DNA from: Methanolinea sp.
GTDB lineage: Archaea > Halobacteriota > Methanomicrobia > Methanomicrobiales > Methanospirillaceae
Assembly (NCBI GenBank): GCA_018262855.1
Contig: JADFDO010000004.1
Span: 62,001 to 126,000 of the forward strand
DNA: 64,000 nucleotides
Direction: 5' to 3'
Shown: positions 8,401 through 17,168 of the stretch, one piece after another
How positions within the stretch are numbered: the stretch's first letter is position 1
Layout of the letters: the number at the start of each line of letters is the position of its first letter
The notes under the pieces: model-generated
What the model was told of the DNA's origin: nothing
Databases searched by the model: none
Seen by the model: the letters and a program-made list of their open reading frames with translations, nothing else
Made by a program: the position numbers and the translations under genes

Positions 8401-11192
8401 GGGACTATCCTGTCACAGGATATGGTGACTCCTGCCCTGCAGTAGCAGACGGGGTGGTGTATATCGGGAGCGATGATGGCAACCTTTATGCACTCAATGC
8501 TGAGACAGGCGATCTCGTCTGGGAGTTTGCGATCGGTGAAGTGGTTCGATCGAGCCCCTCAGTGTCAAATGGTGTCGTGTATGTTGGAAGTAATACTGGT
8601 ATCGTCTATGCCCTGGAAGCGGAAAGTGGGGAGATTCTCTGGTCCTACACCACGGATGATGGAGGATTCTCGAGTCCTGCCATTACGAACGGTGTCGTCT
8701 ATATCCAGAGTGATAATGGCTACCTCTATGCGCTCACCACGCTCCCTGAAGATCCCCCTGAGAGCGTGAATGACCTGCATACAACTACTATGAATGGGGC
8801 AGAGATCACGTGGGCCTGGAACGATCCCGGGACGCTCGGGTTCTCCCATGTCATGATCTATCTGGACGGCGTGTTCCAGGAGAATGTCACAGCCGGGGAA
8901 GAGACCTGGACCGCGACCGGACTTTCTCCCTCAACGAGCTACACTATCGGGACCAGAACGATAGGCGTGAACGGGCTGGTCAACTCGACACTCTTGACCA
9001 GTACGGCGACCACCGGATCACTCTCGATATCGCATCTTGATCCCGGGAGTGTGGTGGAGGATGACCCTGCATTCACGCTCAATATTCATGGGACGGGATT
9101 TGCACCAACCTGCACAATCCTCTGGAATGGAGTGGAACAGGTGACGCAGTACCTGCAGGCAGACCACATCAGTATGGAAGTCCCCACGGAGTTCGTTGCG
9201 CACTCGAGACGTGTTAGTATTGCCGTCCATGACCAGGCATCCGGGGAAGTGTCCAATTTGGTAATCCTGCCTGTTACCGATAACCCGGCGACGGCAAAGG
9301 CCCGGAAGTTCCGGGCCGACCTCAACAATACGGGGGTCTATAACGATGGCGCGAGGAGACCGGTGCCTTCGCTCCTCTGGACATTCAAGACCGGAGCCCG
9401 GGTGACATCAAGCCCATCGATAGTGGACGGTGTCGTATACGTGGGAAGCCAGGACAGGAACCTCTACGCGTTGAACGCAACGACTGGAGAATTACTCTGG
9501 AACTATAACACCTTGGAACGCAATGACTACGTCAGTTCAAGCCCTGCCGTGTCGAACGGGGTCGCATACATCGGTGGCCTGAAGACCAAGATTCACGCGG
9601 TCGATGCCTCTTCCGGCGAACTCCTCTGGAAGTATAAATTGCCGATCCGCAGCACCGTGAGGAGCGCAATCAGTTCCAGTGCAGCGATCGCGGACGGGAT
9701 CATTTACATAGGGAACATGGATGGTGTCGTCTACGCGTTCAACGAAGAAACGGGCGATCTCGTCTGGAGTTATGCGATCCCCCACACGGAGTATGACGAA
9801 TATATCATCTTTTCCAGCCCGGCGGTCGTCGATGGTGTCGTGTATATCCATACCAATGGGGGGTATCTATATGCCCTTGATGCCTCTTCCGGCGCCCTCC
9901 TGTGGGACTATATCTCCGAAGGTGATTACTCGGCATACTCCAGTCCTGCGGTAGCAGACGGGACCGTCTATGTCGGAAGCGGCACGAGCCATGCATTCCA
10001 TGCATTCGATGCACAGACGGGGAGTCATCTCTGGGAGTTCCCCACCGGTGGGAGTATCATGTCCAGCCCCGCAATAGCAAACGGCATCGTGTATTTCGGG
10101 TGCAATGACAATTCCACCTATGCTCTCAATGCGGGGACCGGAGCCCTTCTCTGGAACTACACCACTGGGGGCAGGGTGCAGTCCAGCCCTGCGGTCGCAA
10201 ACGGGGCCGTGTATTTCGGAAGCTATGACAACAACACCTATGCGCTTGATGCCTCTACCGGATCTCTCCTCTGGGTGTTCGACGTGGGGGGCCAGGTGAC
10301 GTCCAGCCCCGCGGTAGCCAATGGGGTGGTCTATATAGGCAGTGGCGATGGCAACGTATACGCCATCGGGTCACTCCCGCTCGACCCTCCTGTCACTGAC
10401 TTTTCAGCCAATGTAACTTCCGGAGATGCTCCCCTTGGCGTGCTCTTCAACGACGCTTCGACCGGTGTCGTAACTTCACGATACTGGGACTTCGGTGACG
10501 GGACGACAGCATGGGCAAACGACACCCTCACTGTCTCACATACATATTCGGTCCCCGGAACCTACACGGTCTCCCTGACGGCCGCAAACGCCGATGCCGG
10601 GAACACCGAGACGAAAACAGGGTATATCCAGGTCAACCCGACCGGAGCACCACCCCGGGCACGGTTCTCGGTCTCTCCCATGATGGGATACGGGCCTCTC
10701 ATGGTCAGATTCACCGACCGGTCGACCGGTGCACCCACTGCATGGCACTGGGACTTTAACGACGGGAACACCTCCTCTCTCCAGAACCCTGTTCACACCT
10801 ATTCCGCTCCGGGGAAATACAGGCCTACCCTGACGGTCTCGAACACAGGCGGGACCAGTACCTACTCCTTCTTCGTGCAGGTGAGGGAGAGATCAGTGCA
10901 TCCGACCCCGACAGTCACCGGATCTCCCACGATCCCCCCGCAGCCCGGCCGCAGTCCCATATCCTTCTTTGCGATGAACCGGAGCTTTGGAAATGCCCCC
11001 CTCAGTATCCAGTTCACAGACAGGTCATTCAACACCCCGGGCTCCTGGGAGTGGAACTTCGGTGACGGCCAGGCATCGACACTCCAGAACCCGGTGTATA
11101 CCTACATGGATCCCGGGACCTACCAGGTATCGCTCAAAGTGACCAATGCACACGGCGAGAGCATGACGTCAAGGCGTGTCATCGTGCGGTGA
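5442..11192 (+). CDS. Giant secreted protein: three PQQ-type beta-propellers and three PKD domains
   Basis: This 1916-residue exported protein starts with a signal peptide (residues 1-23). Three copies of a large PQQ-like beta-propeller follow, at about 25-370, 760-1100 and 1285-1645. Each opens with a W/R-KFR-sDl-NsGiYdDG motif and is built from repeats such as SSPAVVNGVVYIGS and LYALDATTGALLWNY. Between propellers 1 and 2 lie a jelly-roll/laminin-G-like segment (about 373-560), an Fn3-like domain (about 580-665) and an IPT/TIG-like domain (about 670-750). A similar Fn3/IPT pair (about 1103-1280) joins propellers 2 and 3. Three PKD domains (WDFGDG, WDFNDG and WNFGDG) occupy 1647-1916. Such proteins are typical cell-surface or adhesion proteins of Methanomicrobiales and Methanosarcinales; cofactor binding is not implied. 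The ribosome site GGAGGG precedes the ATG. Confidence 0.85.
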   Translation: MKLSVTILGLLILIIFVSGYAAADGQAWKFRSDLSNSGIYDDGGTTPDGTMLWNFTTGHNVRSNPAIVDNVVYFGSNDGHLYALEAATGGLIWNSTTGGGIQSSPAVVNGVVYAGSWDSNVYAFNASDGSLLWNYKTGDAVISSPTVSDGIVYIGSFDGNLYALAATTGNPVWVFPTAGPRVTASPAIAGGVVYAGSEDGNLYALNPETGALIWNYTASGPIHSSAAVADGIVYVGSDDHNVYALNASTGALLWTYTTRDTVRSSPAVVDGVVYMGSYDDHVYALNALTGTLLWSCLTGDDVYSSPAVANGVVYIGSLGYEKDFYALDAATGAILWDYSMGEWFVYSSPAVADGVVYVGCDDGSLYAFGVTPENVSAYDDFNDDAYDETLWNIIESGGPYVNETGQRLEITLPADSAGDNFYAGYSSTHVLRGDFDVQVDYHLLSWPENNGVRMGLWIERPSSTYTVERASYGTSDGFAPGDHYTTNFDDSILISMTSDAEGKLRLVRTGSSFEGYYFNETAGDWILSQRFQGSSSSAGEATFVLRAWSHDYAFADELVVVAFDNFVINKGIVVTPGITPPEAVTGLMNATFQPNLIRWTWNDPGDADFDHIMVYLDGVFKENVTKGVRAWTAKGLLPSTAYNLGTRTVGETGVINGTWVNHTATTGSLLITHLDPTDVLMGSPGFTLDILGSGFGASSHVLWNSEEQITQFHDVSRLSIDVSAGMISHPALVNITVYDSATGEFSNPVMFSVRDPISGAHAWKFRSDSSNSGIYDDGGTRPGNELLWKYMTESYYGSSPAAVNGVVYINGIYDILAIHAFTGKLLWDSLDGGGWSSPAVTDNIVYVGSADRNISAMNASTGALLWKYRIEGTISSSPVVYNGVVYAGSWDNNLYALDAATGTLLWNYLTGGEVRSSPAVAHGIVYFGSQDNNLYALDATTGALLWNYTTGGYFSDSSPAVVNGIVYFQSNDGNLYALDATTGVHLWDYPVTGYGDSCPAVADGVVYIGSDDGNLYALNAETGDLVWEFAIGEVVRSSPSVSNGVVYVGSNTGIVYALEAESGEILWSYTTDDGGFSSPAITNGVVYIQSDNGYLYALTTLPEDPPESVNDLHTTTMNGAEITWAWNDPGTLGFSHVMIYLDGVFQENVTAGEETWTATGLSPSTSYTIGTRTIGVNGLVNSTLLTSTATTGSLSISHLDPGSVVEDDPAFTLNIHGTGFAPTCTILWNGVEQVTQYLQADHISMEVPTEFVAHSRRVSIAVHDQASGEVSNLVILPVTDNPATAKARKFRADLNNTGVYNDGARRPVPSLLWTFKTGARVTSSPSIVDGVVYVGSQDRNLYALNATTGELLWNYNTLERNDYVSSSPAVSNGVAYIGGLKTKIHAVDASSGELLWKYKLPIRSTVRSAISSSAAIADGIIYIGNMDGVVYAFNEETGDLVWSYAIPHTEYDEYIIFSSPAVVDGVVYIHTNGGYLYALDASSGALLWDYISEGDYSAYSSPAVADGTVYVGSGTSHAFHAFDAQTGSHLWEFPTGGSIMSSPAIANGIVYFGCNDNSTYALNAGTGALLWNYTTGGRVQSSPAVANGAVYFGSYDNNTYALDASTGSLLWVFDVGGQVTSSPAVANGVVYIGSGDGNVYAIGSLPLDPPVTDFSANVTSGDAPLGVLFNDASTGVVTSRYWDFGDGTTAWANDTLTVSHTYSVPGTYTVSLTAANADAGNTETKTGYIQVNPTGAPPRARFSVSPMMGYGPLMVRFTDRSTGAPTAWHWDFNDGNTSSLQNPVHTYSAPGKYRPTLTVSNTGGTSTYSFFVQVRERSVHPTPTVTGSPTIPPQPGRSPISFFAMNRSFGNAPLSIQFTDRSFNTPGSWEWNFGDGQASTLQNPVYTYMDPGTYQVSLKVTNAHGESMTSRRVIVR

Positions 11193-11209
11193 GGGGGATT
11201 CGGACCTCC

Positions 11210-11220
11210 TTTTTTATTTT
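11210..11220 (+). terminator. Oligo-T terminator after the giant propeller gene
   Basis: T6, A, T4 about 18 bases past the stop codon fits the simple oligo-T transcription stops of archaea. Confidence 0.45.
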
Positions 11221-11250
11221 AGGTAAGAATGAGGGAGCTGGAGGGATTCC

Positions 11251-11685
11251 ATGCCGACTCTCATCGCTGTTCAGTTCCAAACTCTCCCTGCAGCAAAGGA
11301 ACCGGATCCTCCTGTCCGGAAAACAATCTTTTTTGCCATCACGATTGAACCAATCTTCCGGATATTGGAAATGGTCACTCTCAGAATTCCCCCTGAAAAG
11401 GCGATAGCCCTCCTACTCGAGCGGATCGACGACATGAAGACACTTTACAATACCCCATCCAGCCCGGGATATTACGATGTCGTTGGATGGATGTCAAAGA
11501 CCTATTCCGCCGTAGACCAGATTTATGAAGGGGGCGATATCCACCCCGAAGAGATCCGGACAATTGCCCTTCCGGCATGTTCCTGCAATGCGGAAGGGAA
11601 TATCCAGATGGTCCTCGAGGCCTTTCATTCCAGGCTGCTGCAGTATATCGGTGAGATCAGGATGTCGGTGGAGCCACATGAATAA
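11251..11685 (+). CDS. Hypothetical protein
   Basis: A 144-residue protein with no recognised domain. The part after residue 40 (VTLRIPPEKAIALLLERIDD) is predicted mainly helical, with a short Cys pair (PACSCNAEG) near residue 109. The ATG at 11251 has a strong ribosome site (GGAGGG, spacing six), which favours the full frame over the internal ATG at 11371. The residues before 40 look less conserved in style. The gene is convergent with MoeA and follows the giant propeller gene after an oligo-T stop, so it may be separately expressed. Confidence 0.5.
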   Translation: MPTLIAVQFQTLPAAKEPDPPVRKTIFFAITIEPIFRILEMVTLRIPPEKAIALLLERIDDMKTLYNTPSSPGYYDVVGWMSKTYSAVDQIYEGGDIHPEEIRTIALPACSCNAEGNIQMVLEAFHSRLLQYIGEIRMSVEPHE

Positions 11686-11781
11686 AAAAAGCCTGCATGG
11701 AACTGTGCTGATCCGGTCATCCCGTAAGTACCAGGAGATAATCTGTCCACACCGTTATTCTCGGCGAATCCCCCTGATCCC

Positions 11782-12993
11782 CTAGTCCAGCATCTGCACC
11801 CTGATGATCGCCCCTTCAGGGAGATGGTCATGTCCTTCAGGGATCCAGGCAATGGCGGTGGCTGAGGCGATGGTCGCGAGGCGGCTGAGTTTTTTCTGGG
11901 GGCGGAATTCCGGCAGCCCGTCGCCGAAGATGAGAGTGCCAAAGAAGAAATCTGTCCATTCGGGATCGCCCTTCGTGAGAGGAGAGCCAAGCCTCGCTTT
12001 GATGGTGGGAAGGCGGGGCTCCGGGTGACCGGAGAGGGCGAGGAGACCGGGCAGTGCAACCTGAAGGAAGGCCATGGCATTGGATGGCGGCCCTCCGGGA
12101 AGGATGAAGATGGGTTTTCTGTCGAGCATGCCGAACCCGACCGTCTTTCCCGGCCCGATACGAACCCGGTGGAATACCTCCATCCACCCGAGCTGCCCCA
12201 GCGCATGGGCCACCAGGTCATAGTCTCCCATCCCTGCCCCTCCGCTTGTGAGGATTGCATCACTTCGTGCGGCCAGTTGCCGGAGGGTATCGTGGATCGC
12301 AGACGGATCGTCTCTCACTATCGCAAGGGAAGGAATCATCCCGTATTTCATGCACCAGCCGGCGAGCGAAATGATGTTGCTTGCGTAGAGCTTGCCTTCA
12401 GGGAGTGGCTGGCCGGGAGCGAAGATCTCGTCCCCTGTTCCCAGGATCCCCACCAGGGGATTCCGGAAGACCGGGACCCTGCTGTGCCCGGCCACGGCAA
12501 GGAGCCCCGCCATGATTGGCGAGATCTGCTGGCCTTTCCTGAGAACACCTGTTCCTGCCCTGACATCGCTTCCCCTTGGAAGGATGTTCTGCGGCTCTGC
12601 ACAGTTCTCAATCAGGATGTCGCCTTTTCCCTTCCTTACAAACTCATCGGAGACGACAGCACTTGCACCGGGCGGGATACGGGCTCCCGTCAGCACCCTC
12701 ACCGCGGTACCCGGTTCAAGTGAGATGTCGTGCTCGCATCCTGCAGCCATGACTCCCAGCACCTGCAGTCTGACGGGATGGATTGCCGTTGCTCCGGCCA
12801 CATCGCCTGATACGACCGCGTAGCCGTCTTTCCGTGAGGTATCCGTGGAGGGCGAATCGATCATTGCATCGAGGTCAGAGGCTGCAATGCGGCCGACACA
12901 TTCAACGAGCGATACATCCTCATATGGAAGCGGGGTAACGTGTTCCAGGGTCAGGCGCAATGCCTCTTCAAGGCCGATATATGTGCCTTTCAT
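11782..12993 (-). CDS. moeA: Molybdopterin molybdenumtransferase MoeA
   Basis: MoeA inserts molybdate (or tungstate) into adenylylated molybdopterin, the last step of molybdenum/tungsten cofactor synthesis, needed for example by formylmethanofuran dehydrogenase. The 403-residue protein shows the N-terminal MoeA region with the substrate motif SRKDGYAV, then PPGASAVVSDEFV and LPRGSDVRAG. The MoCF-binding domain follows, with GILGTGDE, LTSGGAGMGDYD and FILPGGPPSNAM, and then the C-terminal beta domain. The frame stays open to 13116, but the ATG at 12993 is preceded by a gtgaggg ribosome site and matches the family start. It has no Mo-cofactor neighbours. The molbindin at 36.4 kb is the only other Mo/W-related gene in the window. 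Confidence 0.93.
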   Translation of the reverse strand: MKGTYIGLEEALRLTLEHVTPLPYEDVSLVECVGRIAASDLDAMIDSPSTDTSRKDGYAVVSGDVAGATAIHPVRLQVLGVMAAGCEHDISLEPGTAVRVLTGARIPPGASAVVSDEFVRKGKGDILIENCAEPQNILPRGSDVRAGTGVLRKGQQISPIMAGLLAVAGHSRVPVFRNPLVGILGTGDEIFAPGQPLPEGKLYASNIISLAGWCMKYGMIPSLAIVRDDPSAIHDTLRQLAARSDAILTSGGAGMGDYDLVAHALGQLGWMEVFHRVRIGPGKTVGFGMLDRKPIFILPGGPPSNAMAFLQVALPGLLALSGHPEPRLPTIKARLGSPLTKGDPEWTDFFFGTLIFGDGLPEFRPQKKLSRLATIASATAIAWIPEGHDHLPEGAIIRVQMLD

Positions 12994-13278
12994 GGAACCC
13001 TCACCGTCACCTCTCCCATGAATATGCATATGCAGGATAGACCTTCCGTCTATAACAGGTTGCCTGTTCCCGGTGACGTGAAGAAGGGGGCCATACCGCC
13101 TGACCAACCGCAACACCTGGAACAGTATGACGACCTTTTCCGACGATCCTTCCCGGATCTCTTTCCTGTGGAACCATTCCGGTTAATAGTATCCGCCCCA
13201 TTGAAGGGGAATTGACACTCCCCTGTACCATCCCTGACTCCGGGACAGGGTCCAGGGGGTATCCTCCGGGATCACTCC

Positions 13279-14394
13279 TCATTCGATTGTCCTGCGGTAG
13301 GTCATGATGCCGAGGATGATGGCACATACCGTGAAGATCCCGATTGCTGCAATATCGATGGCGATAATTTCGAGCCCTTGCCCCCTCAGGATGATGCTCC
13401 GGAGAGCGTCGATGGCATAATATTCGGGGTTAACCGCCGTCAGCCAGGCCAGCCAATAGGGCATACCGAGAACAGGGTAGAAGGCACCGCTCGTCATGAA
13501 GAGGAGGAGGTTAAGGAATGCGACCGACGAGGCATATTCCTGCTGGCTGGAGAAGCGGGATGAGAGTGCGACCACAAGACTGGTGATACCCACACAGATG
13601 AGGAGAAGGACACCCACGACAAGAACGAAGCTCCAGATGCTCCGCATGACTACCCCCGCAATCAGGATATCCGTGAGGAAGATGATAAAGCCGGCAAGGA
13701 ATGCCCGCACGGTGCCGCTTCCTATCGTCCCGAGAATGATGCTTGACCGCTTCACCGGGGTGACCAGGTAACCCTCGATGATCCCCATCTCGCGGTCCCG
13801 GATAAGCGCAATCCCGCCTCCCATCATGGTGGTCATGAAGATAGCCATGACAATAACCCCGACACCAAAGAACTGGATATAGTTGATGGTCCCGTAGATG
13901 TTGTAGACCTGGAGCGGGTTCCTTGATCCCATCGAGGCAAGGGATGCCTGGACCCCCGACTGGACCAGGGTGGGTATCATGTATTCCGAACTGTCGATAT
14001 AGAGCCGAACCTCTCGATTTGGTGTGATATCCGAGGGGAATACCACGTAGGCGCTGATACGCCTGGTATCGAGCGCTTCCCTGGCCGAGCCTTCGTCATC
14101 GAATGCAGTGACCTGGAAGAGCGAGGGCTTGTCCTCTTGGTGATAGGTCGAGAGAATCTCTGTTCCTGCCAGGTAGAACGATGTTTCACCGACAAAGGGA
14201 TCTTCCTGGACAACCCCGAGAGGGATGCCCGTGATGGTACCCCCCATGGCATTGCCGAAGACGATGAGGTACATGATGGGCATAAACAGGGTCATGATGA
14301 TGACGAAGGGGTTTGAGAGAAACTTCCTGAAATCCCGCGTGAAGATCGCGAGAGCTCCCCTGAGCATGCCATTGGTATCATGGTCTTTCGTCAT
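13279..14394 (-). CDS. ABC-2 type transporter permease
   Basis: A 371-residue membrane protein with one N-terminal helix (about 25-50), a large extracytoplasmic loop of about 130 residues, then five C-terminal helices (about 175-365). This is the classic ABC-2/DrrB-like permease layout. Its start overlaps the end of the ATPase gene by four bases (ATGA-type coupling), so the two are translated together. Family members export lipids, drugs or polymers; here the substrate is unknown. The unit also contains a COG1361-type surface protein, an arrangement I recall as recurrent in methanogens. That suggests a role in envelope assembly or export (inference). Confidence 0.9.
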   Translation of the reverse strand: MTKDHDTNGMLRGALAIFTRDFRKFLSNPFVIIMTLFMPIMYLIVFGNAMGGTITGIPLGVVQEDPFVGETSFYLAGTEILSTYHQEDKPSLFQVTAFDDEGSAREALDTRRISAYVVFPSDITPNREVRLYIDSSEYMIPTLVQSGVQASLASMGSRNPLQVYNIYGTINYIQFFGVGVIVMAIFMTTMMGGGIALIRDREMGIIEGYLVTPVKRSSIILGTIGSGTVRAFLAGFIIFLTDILIAGVVMRSIWSFVLVVGVLLLICVGITSLVVALSSRFSSQQEYASSVAFLNLLLFMTSGAFYPVLGMPYWLAWLTAVNPEYYAIDALRSIILRGQGLEIIAIDIAAIGIFTVCAIILGIMTYRRTIE

Positions 14395-15449
14395 TCCGTC
14401 CTGCCCCCCGCAAGCCCTGTCCCGGTAAGATAGATGAATACATCCTCAAGGGAGGGGGCGCGTATCGTGATGGACCGGGCCGTTATCCCGAACTGTTCGA
14501 GATCGTCAAGGATTCCCGGCAAAGCCTGGGATCCATTTTTGGCCGAGATTCTGAGCAGTTGCTCATGAACTTCAACCCCGAGAACCGCCTCTCTCGCCTG
14601 GATGAGGGGGATTACTCCGGGATCGTAATGACCATTACCGTATCCAATCTCGACCAGTTCGCCTGTTGGTATGATTTTTTTAAGATTCGCAGGCGTATCA
14701 AGTGCCACGAGGCGGCCCTGGTTCATGAATGCGATCCGGTGGCAGAGCTTCTCGGCCTCGTCCATGTAGTGTGTGGTCAGGATGATGGTAGTATTCATCG
14801 TGTTGAGCCGGGCAACCTGCTGCCAGACCTCGCGGCGGAATTCGGGATCGAGTCCAATGGTGGGTTCATCCAGGAAAAGAATCAGGGGATAATGCAAGAA
14901 CGCCCGCACGATCTCGAGTTTCCGCCGCATTCCTCCGGAGAATGTCCTGACGGGCATATGGGCCCGGTCTGAGAGGTTCACCATCTTTAAGAGTTCCCAG
15001 ATCCTTGCCGGCAGCTGGTCCCTGTCGACATTGAGCAGATTGCCATAAAACTCCAGGTTCTCGTACGCCGTCAGTTCGACGTCGAGCGTACTGTTCTGGG
15101 GGCAGACTCCGATGATGGCCCGGACGCGTTCATCATCCCGGCCCACATCGAACCTGTCGACACACGCGGTCCCTGATGTGGGCATCATCAGTGTGGTAAG
15201 GATCCGTATCAGGGTGCTCTTCCCGGCGCCGTTTGGGCCAAGCAGACCGAAGATCTCACCTCTCCTGACGGAGAAGGAGACATGATCGACCGCCGTGAGC
15301 GGAGGAGCGTTCCCGAATACCTTGGTGATTCTGTTGATCCGGATAATATCCTGGGAATCGTCTCCCGGGGCACATGATTCATTGCTATCAGCCGGGATGA
15401 AGGATCCTGTGCCGGATTCAAGTGCAGGTTCCTCTTTGCGTGAATCCAT
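14391..15449 (-). CDS. ABC transporter ATP-binding protein (DrrA/CcmA type)
   Basis: A 352-residue ATPase that energises the ABC-2 permease encoded directly downstream. Visible motifs are Walker A GPNGAGKST (about residue 76), the signature FSGGMRRKLEI (about 170), Walker B LILFLDEPTIGLD and the H-loop TTHYMDEAE. A C-terminal accessory domain of about 90 residues, typical of DrrA-like exporters, follows. An unusual acidic, low-complexity N-terminal extension of about 35 residues precedes the ABC domain. The gene begins directly after the stop codon of the COG1361-type gene and overlaps the permease by four bases, so the three form one operon. Confidence 0.93.
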   Translation of the reverse strand: MDSRKEEPALESGTGSFIPADSNESCAPGDDSQDIIRINRITKVFGNAPPLTAVDHVSFSVRRGEIFGLLGPNGAGKSTLIRILTTLMMPTSGTACVDRFDVGRDDERVRAIIGVCPQNSTLDVELTAYENLEFYGNLLNVDRDQLPARIWELLKMVNLSDRAHMPVRTFSGGMRRKLEIVRAFLHYPLILFLDEPTIGLDPEFRREVWQQVARLNTMNTTIILTTHYMDEAEKLCHRIAFMNQGRLVALDTPANLKKIIPTGELVEIGYGNGHYDPGVIPLIQAREAVLGVEVHEQLLRISAKNGSQALPGILDDLEQFGITARSITIRAPSLEDVFIYLTGTGLAGGRTE

Positions 15450-16811
15450 TTACTGCCCTTTCTTTCCCGGTGTCCGCCCGAAAAATCCCGGGAGGCCTTT
15501 CTTTCTCCACGAAACAAGGAGTAAAATCACGACGATGAGCGCAATCACGATAAGAACCATGACCACAGGATTCGAGAGAACCGCCTGGATTCCTGTTGGC
15601 TGGATCACATCGACCGGAATTCTCATGCGGTCAGAGACCTGGTCGTTTCCAAGGAGATCACGGTACCGGATCTCGGTATCCAGCCCGTATTCCTTGATAG
15701 GAGCCTCCCTGTCAACGGTCACGTCGAACCGGGCGGTCCTGGTCTCCCCGGGAGCCATATCCCCGAGATACGACAGGTCATCACCGCTCGTGAATGGGTC
15801 AAGGGGATAGAGGCGTGCCTGGGCTCCGGAGATCGCGGAGTGCCCTGTGTTTTTATACTGCACTTCCAGGGACTGTTTGGCCCCGGAAAAGACCGGGGAG
15901 GGGGTTGAGATGATATCAAATGTGATCTCCCCTCCGACCGGCACCCCGGTGGTCACTACATCTGACCTGACCGTATTTCCATCGATGTTGGTATATTCAA
16001 CAACAAGATCAACCGGATAATTCCCGGCCCCGGTATTTCGGAGCACCCCCACCTTGTACTGCAGCACCGTCTCATTCCCGGGGGGAAAATCGCCTATATA
16101 ATTCTCCCCGGAAACCGGGCTCACAGGGCTTGTCCCGCTCCGAAGGAGGGATATCACCGTGTTCTTCCCATCCTCGTTCCCCGCATTCCGCACTTTGATG
16201 GTGAGAAATCCCTCGCTGCCGGCAAAGACCGATTCGGGCTCGACAGAGATTACCTCGGGGATAACCTTTGGTTTTACAAGGAGTAGGAGATCGAGCGTCT
16301 CTCCCTTCTCCCGGTAGAGGTAGTGCAGGGCATCCTGCCCGAACTGTTCTGATGCATAAAGGTATGTATAGTTAACGGAGAGTGGCAGGCTGTAGGTGCC
16401 TGCCGGAGCGTCGCGGGAGATGCGGACCTGGAAATTGACTGCCAGGCTTGATCCCCCCTTGAGGTCCCCGGCCATCTGGGGATCGGACAATACGGTGACG
16501 GGGGCATCACCGGGGGAGAGCGTGACGACCATAAGCTTGGCGGTGCTTGGCAGATCCACGGGGGTCAGGGTGGTCGGGTACGTAAAGGTATACTCAAGGA
16601 GCCCGCTGTTCTGGATGATGACCGGGACGGTCACCTCGTCACCAGGGTAAAACTGGTTCGGTCCCCTGATTGTGGCAGAGAGCTCGGGATTTCCGGTAAG
16701 GTACTTCTCACCAGCACAGGCCGGATTTGTCGTCAGGGAGATGATGAGAATGATGAGGACAAGGCCGACTACATGTATCAGAGGAACCTGTATACCTTTC
16801 TTTTCGTTCAT
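15450..16811 (-). CDS. COG1361-type secreted surface protein with CARDB/NEW3-like domains
   Basis: A 453-residue protein with an N-terminal signal or anchor (VVGLVLIILIISLTT). Three or four immunoglobulin-like repeats follow (about 40-150, 195-300 and 305-405), with motifs such as VKNAGNEDG, QYKNTGHSAISGA and LGDMAPGET seen in CARDB/NEW3 domains. A C-terminal membrane helix (VVMVLIVIALIVVILLLVS) and a short basic tail end the protein. It is thus an envelope protein anchored at its C-terminus. It is the first gene of the operon with the ABC ATPase and permease and may be the extracytoplasmic partner of that exporter (inference). A T-rich, AT-rich promoter region lies upstream. Confidence 0.8.
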   Translation of the reverse strand: MNEKKGIQVPLIHVVGLVLIILIISLTTNPACAGEKYLTGNPELSATIRGPNQFYPGDEVTVPVIIQNSGLLEYTFTYPTTLTPVDLPSTAKLMVVTLSPGDAPVTVLSDPQMAGDLKGGSSLAVNFQVRISRDAPAGTYSLPLSVNYTYLYASEQFGQDALHYLYREKGETLDLLLLVKPKVIPEVISVEPESVFAGSEGFLTIKVRNAGNEDGKNTVISLLRSGTSPVSPVSGENYIGDFPPGNETVLQYKVGVLRNTGAGNYPVDLVVEYTNIDGNTVRSDVVTTGVPVGGEITFDIISTPSPVFSGAKQSLEVQYKNTGHSAISGAQARLYPLDPFTSGDDLSYLGDMAPGETRTARFDVTVDREAPIKEYGLDTEIRYRDLLGNDQVSDRMRIPVDVIQPTGIQAVLSNPVVMVLIVIALIVVILLLVSWRKKGLPGFFGRTPGKKGQ

Positions 16812-17168
16812 TCCCTTCCTCCTGATTGACCCTGGTTCGAAGTGTGTGCCATCACTCTCACCGTGTGCCGGGAGGTTCCTCTCCCGGCGGTGATCCTTGT
16901 TCCGGCTCGCATAAGGAAAATTAACATAGTATCGAGAGAATCCCCCTTTTTTCTGGTTTGTCTGATTATTATCCTATATGGGATAATTGTCCGGTGATTC
17001 GTTATAAGGATTTTACCGTATTTTGCAGCACCGTGACCCATTTGATATCGATGCGGACCGGTACAGGTCTTTGGAGATCCTGAGCATTATCACTTCGTAA
17101 AGAGGAATGAATATCCTCGTATTATCCACCAAATAGTATTTATTTCCGTACATATACTATCCCCCCAT
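16812..17168. other. Divergent intergenic promoter region
   Basis: This region of about 357 bases separates divergent envelope-protein genes. It includes AT-rich stretches near 16915-16985 (for the leftward operon) and 17125-17160 (for the rightward gene). No gene was recognised. Confidence 0.4.
17133..17160 (+). promoter_or_regulatory. TATA element inside a 7-bp inverted repeat
   Basis: ATAGTAT at 17133-17139 and ATACTAT at 17154-17160 are perfect reverse complements separated by 14 bases. The left arm runs into tagtatttattt, a TATA-like box about 26-30 bases from the ATG at 17169. The gene is therefore probably leaderless and the repeat could be an operator. Confidence 0.4.

Noticed and set aside
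5600-10380. Repeated DNA inside the propeller gene as a possible mobile or satellite repeat
   Set aside because: The repeats are in frame and encode propeller blades; they are protein-level repeats, not a DNA element.
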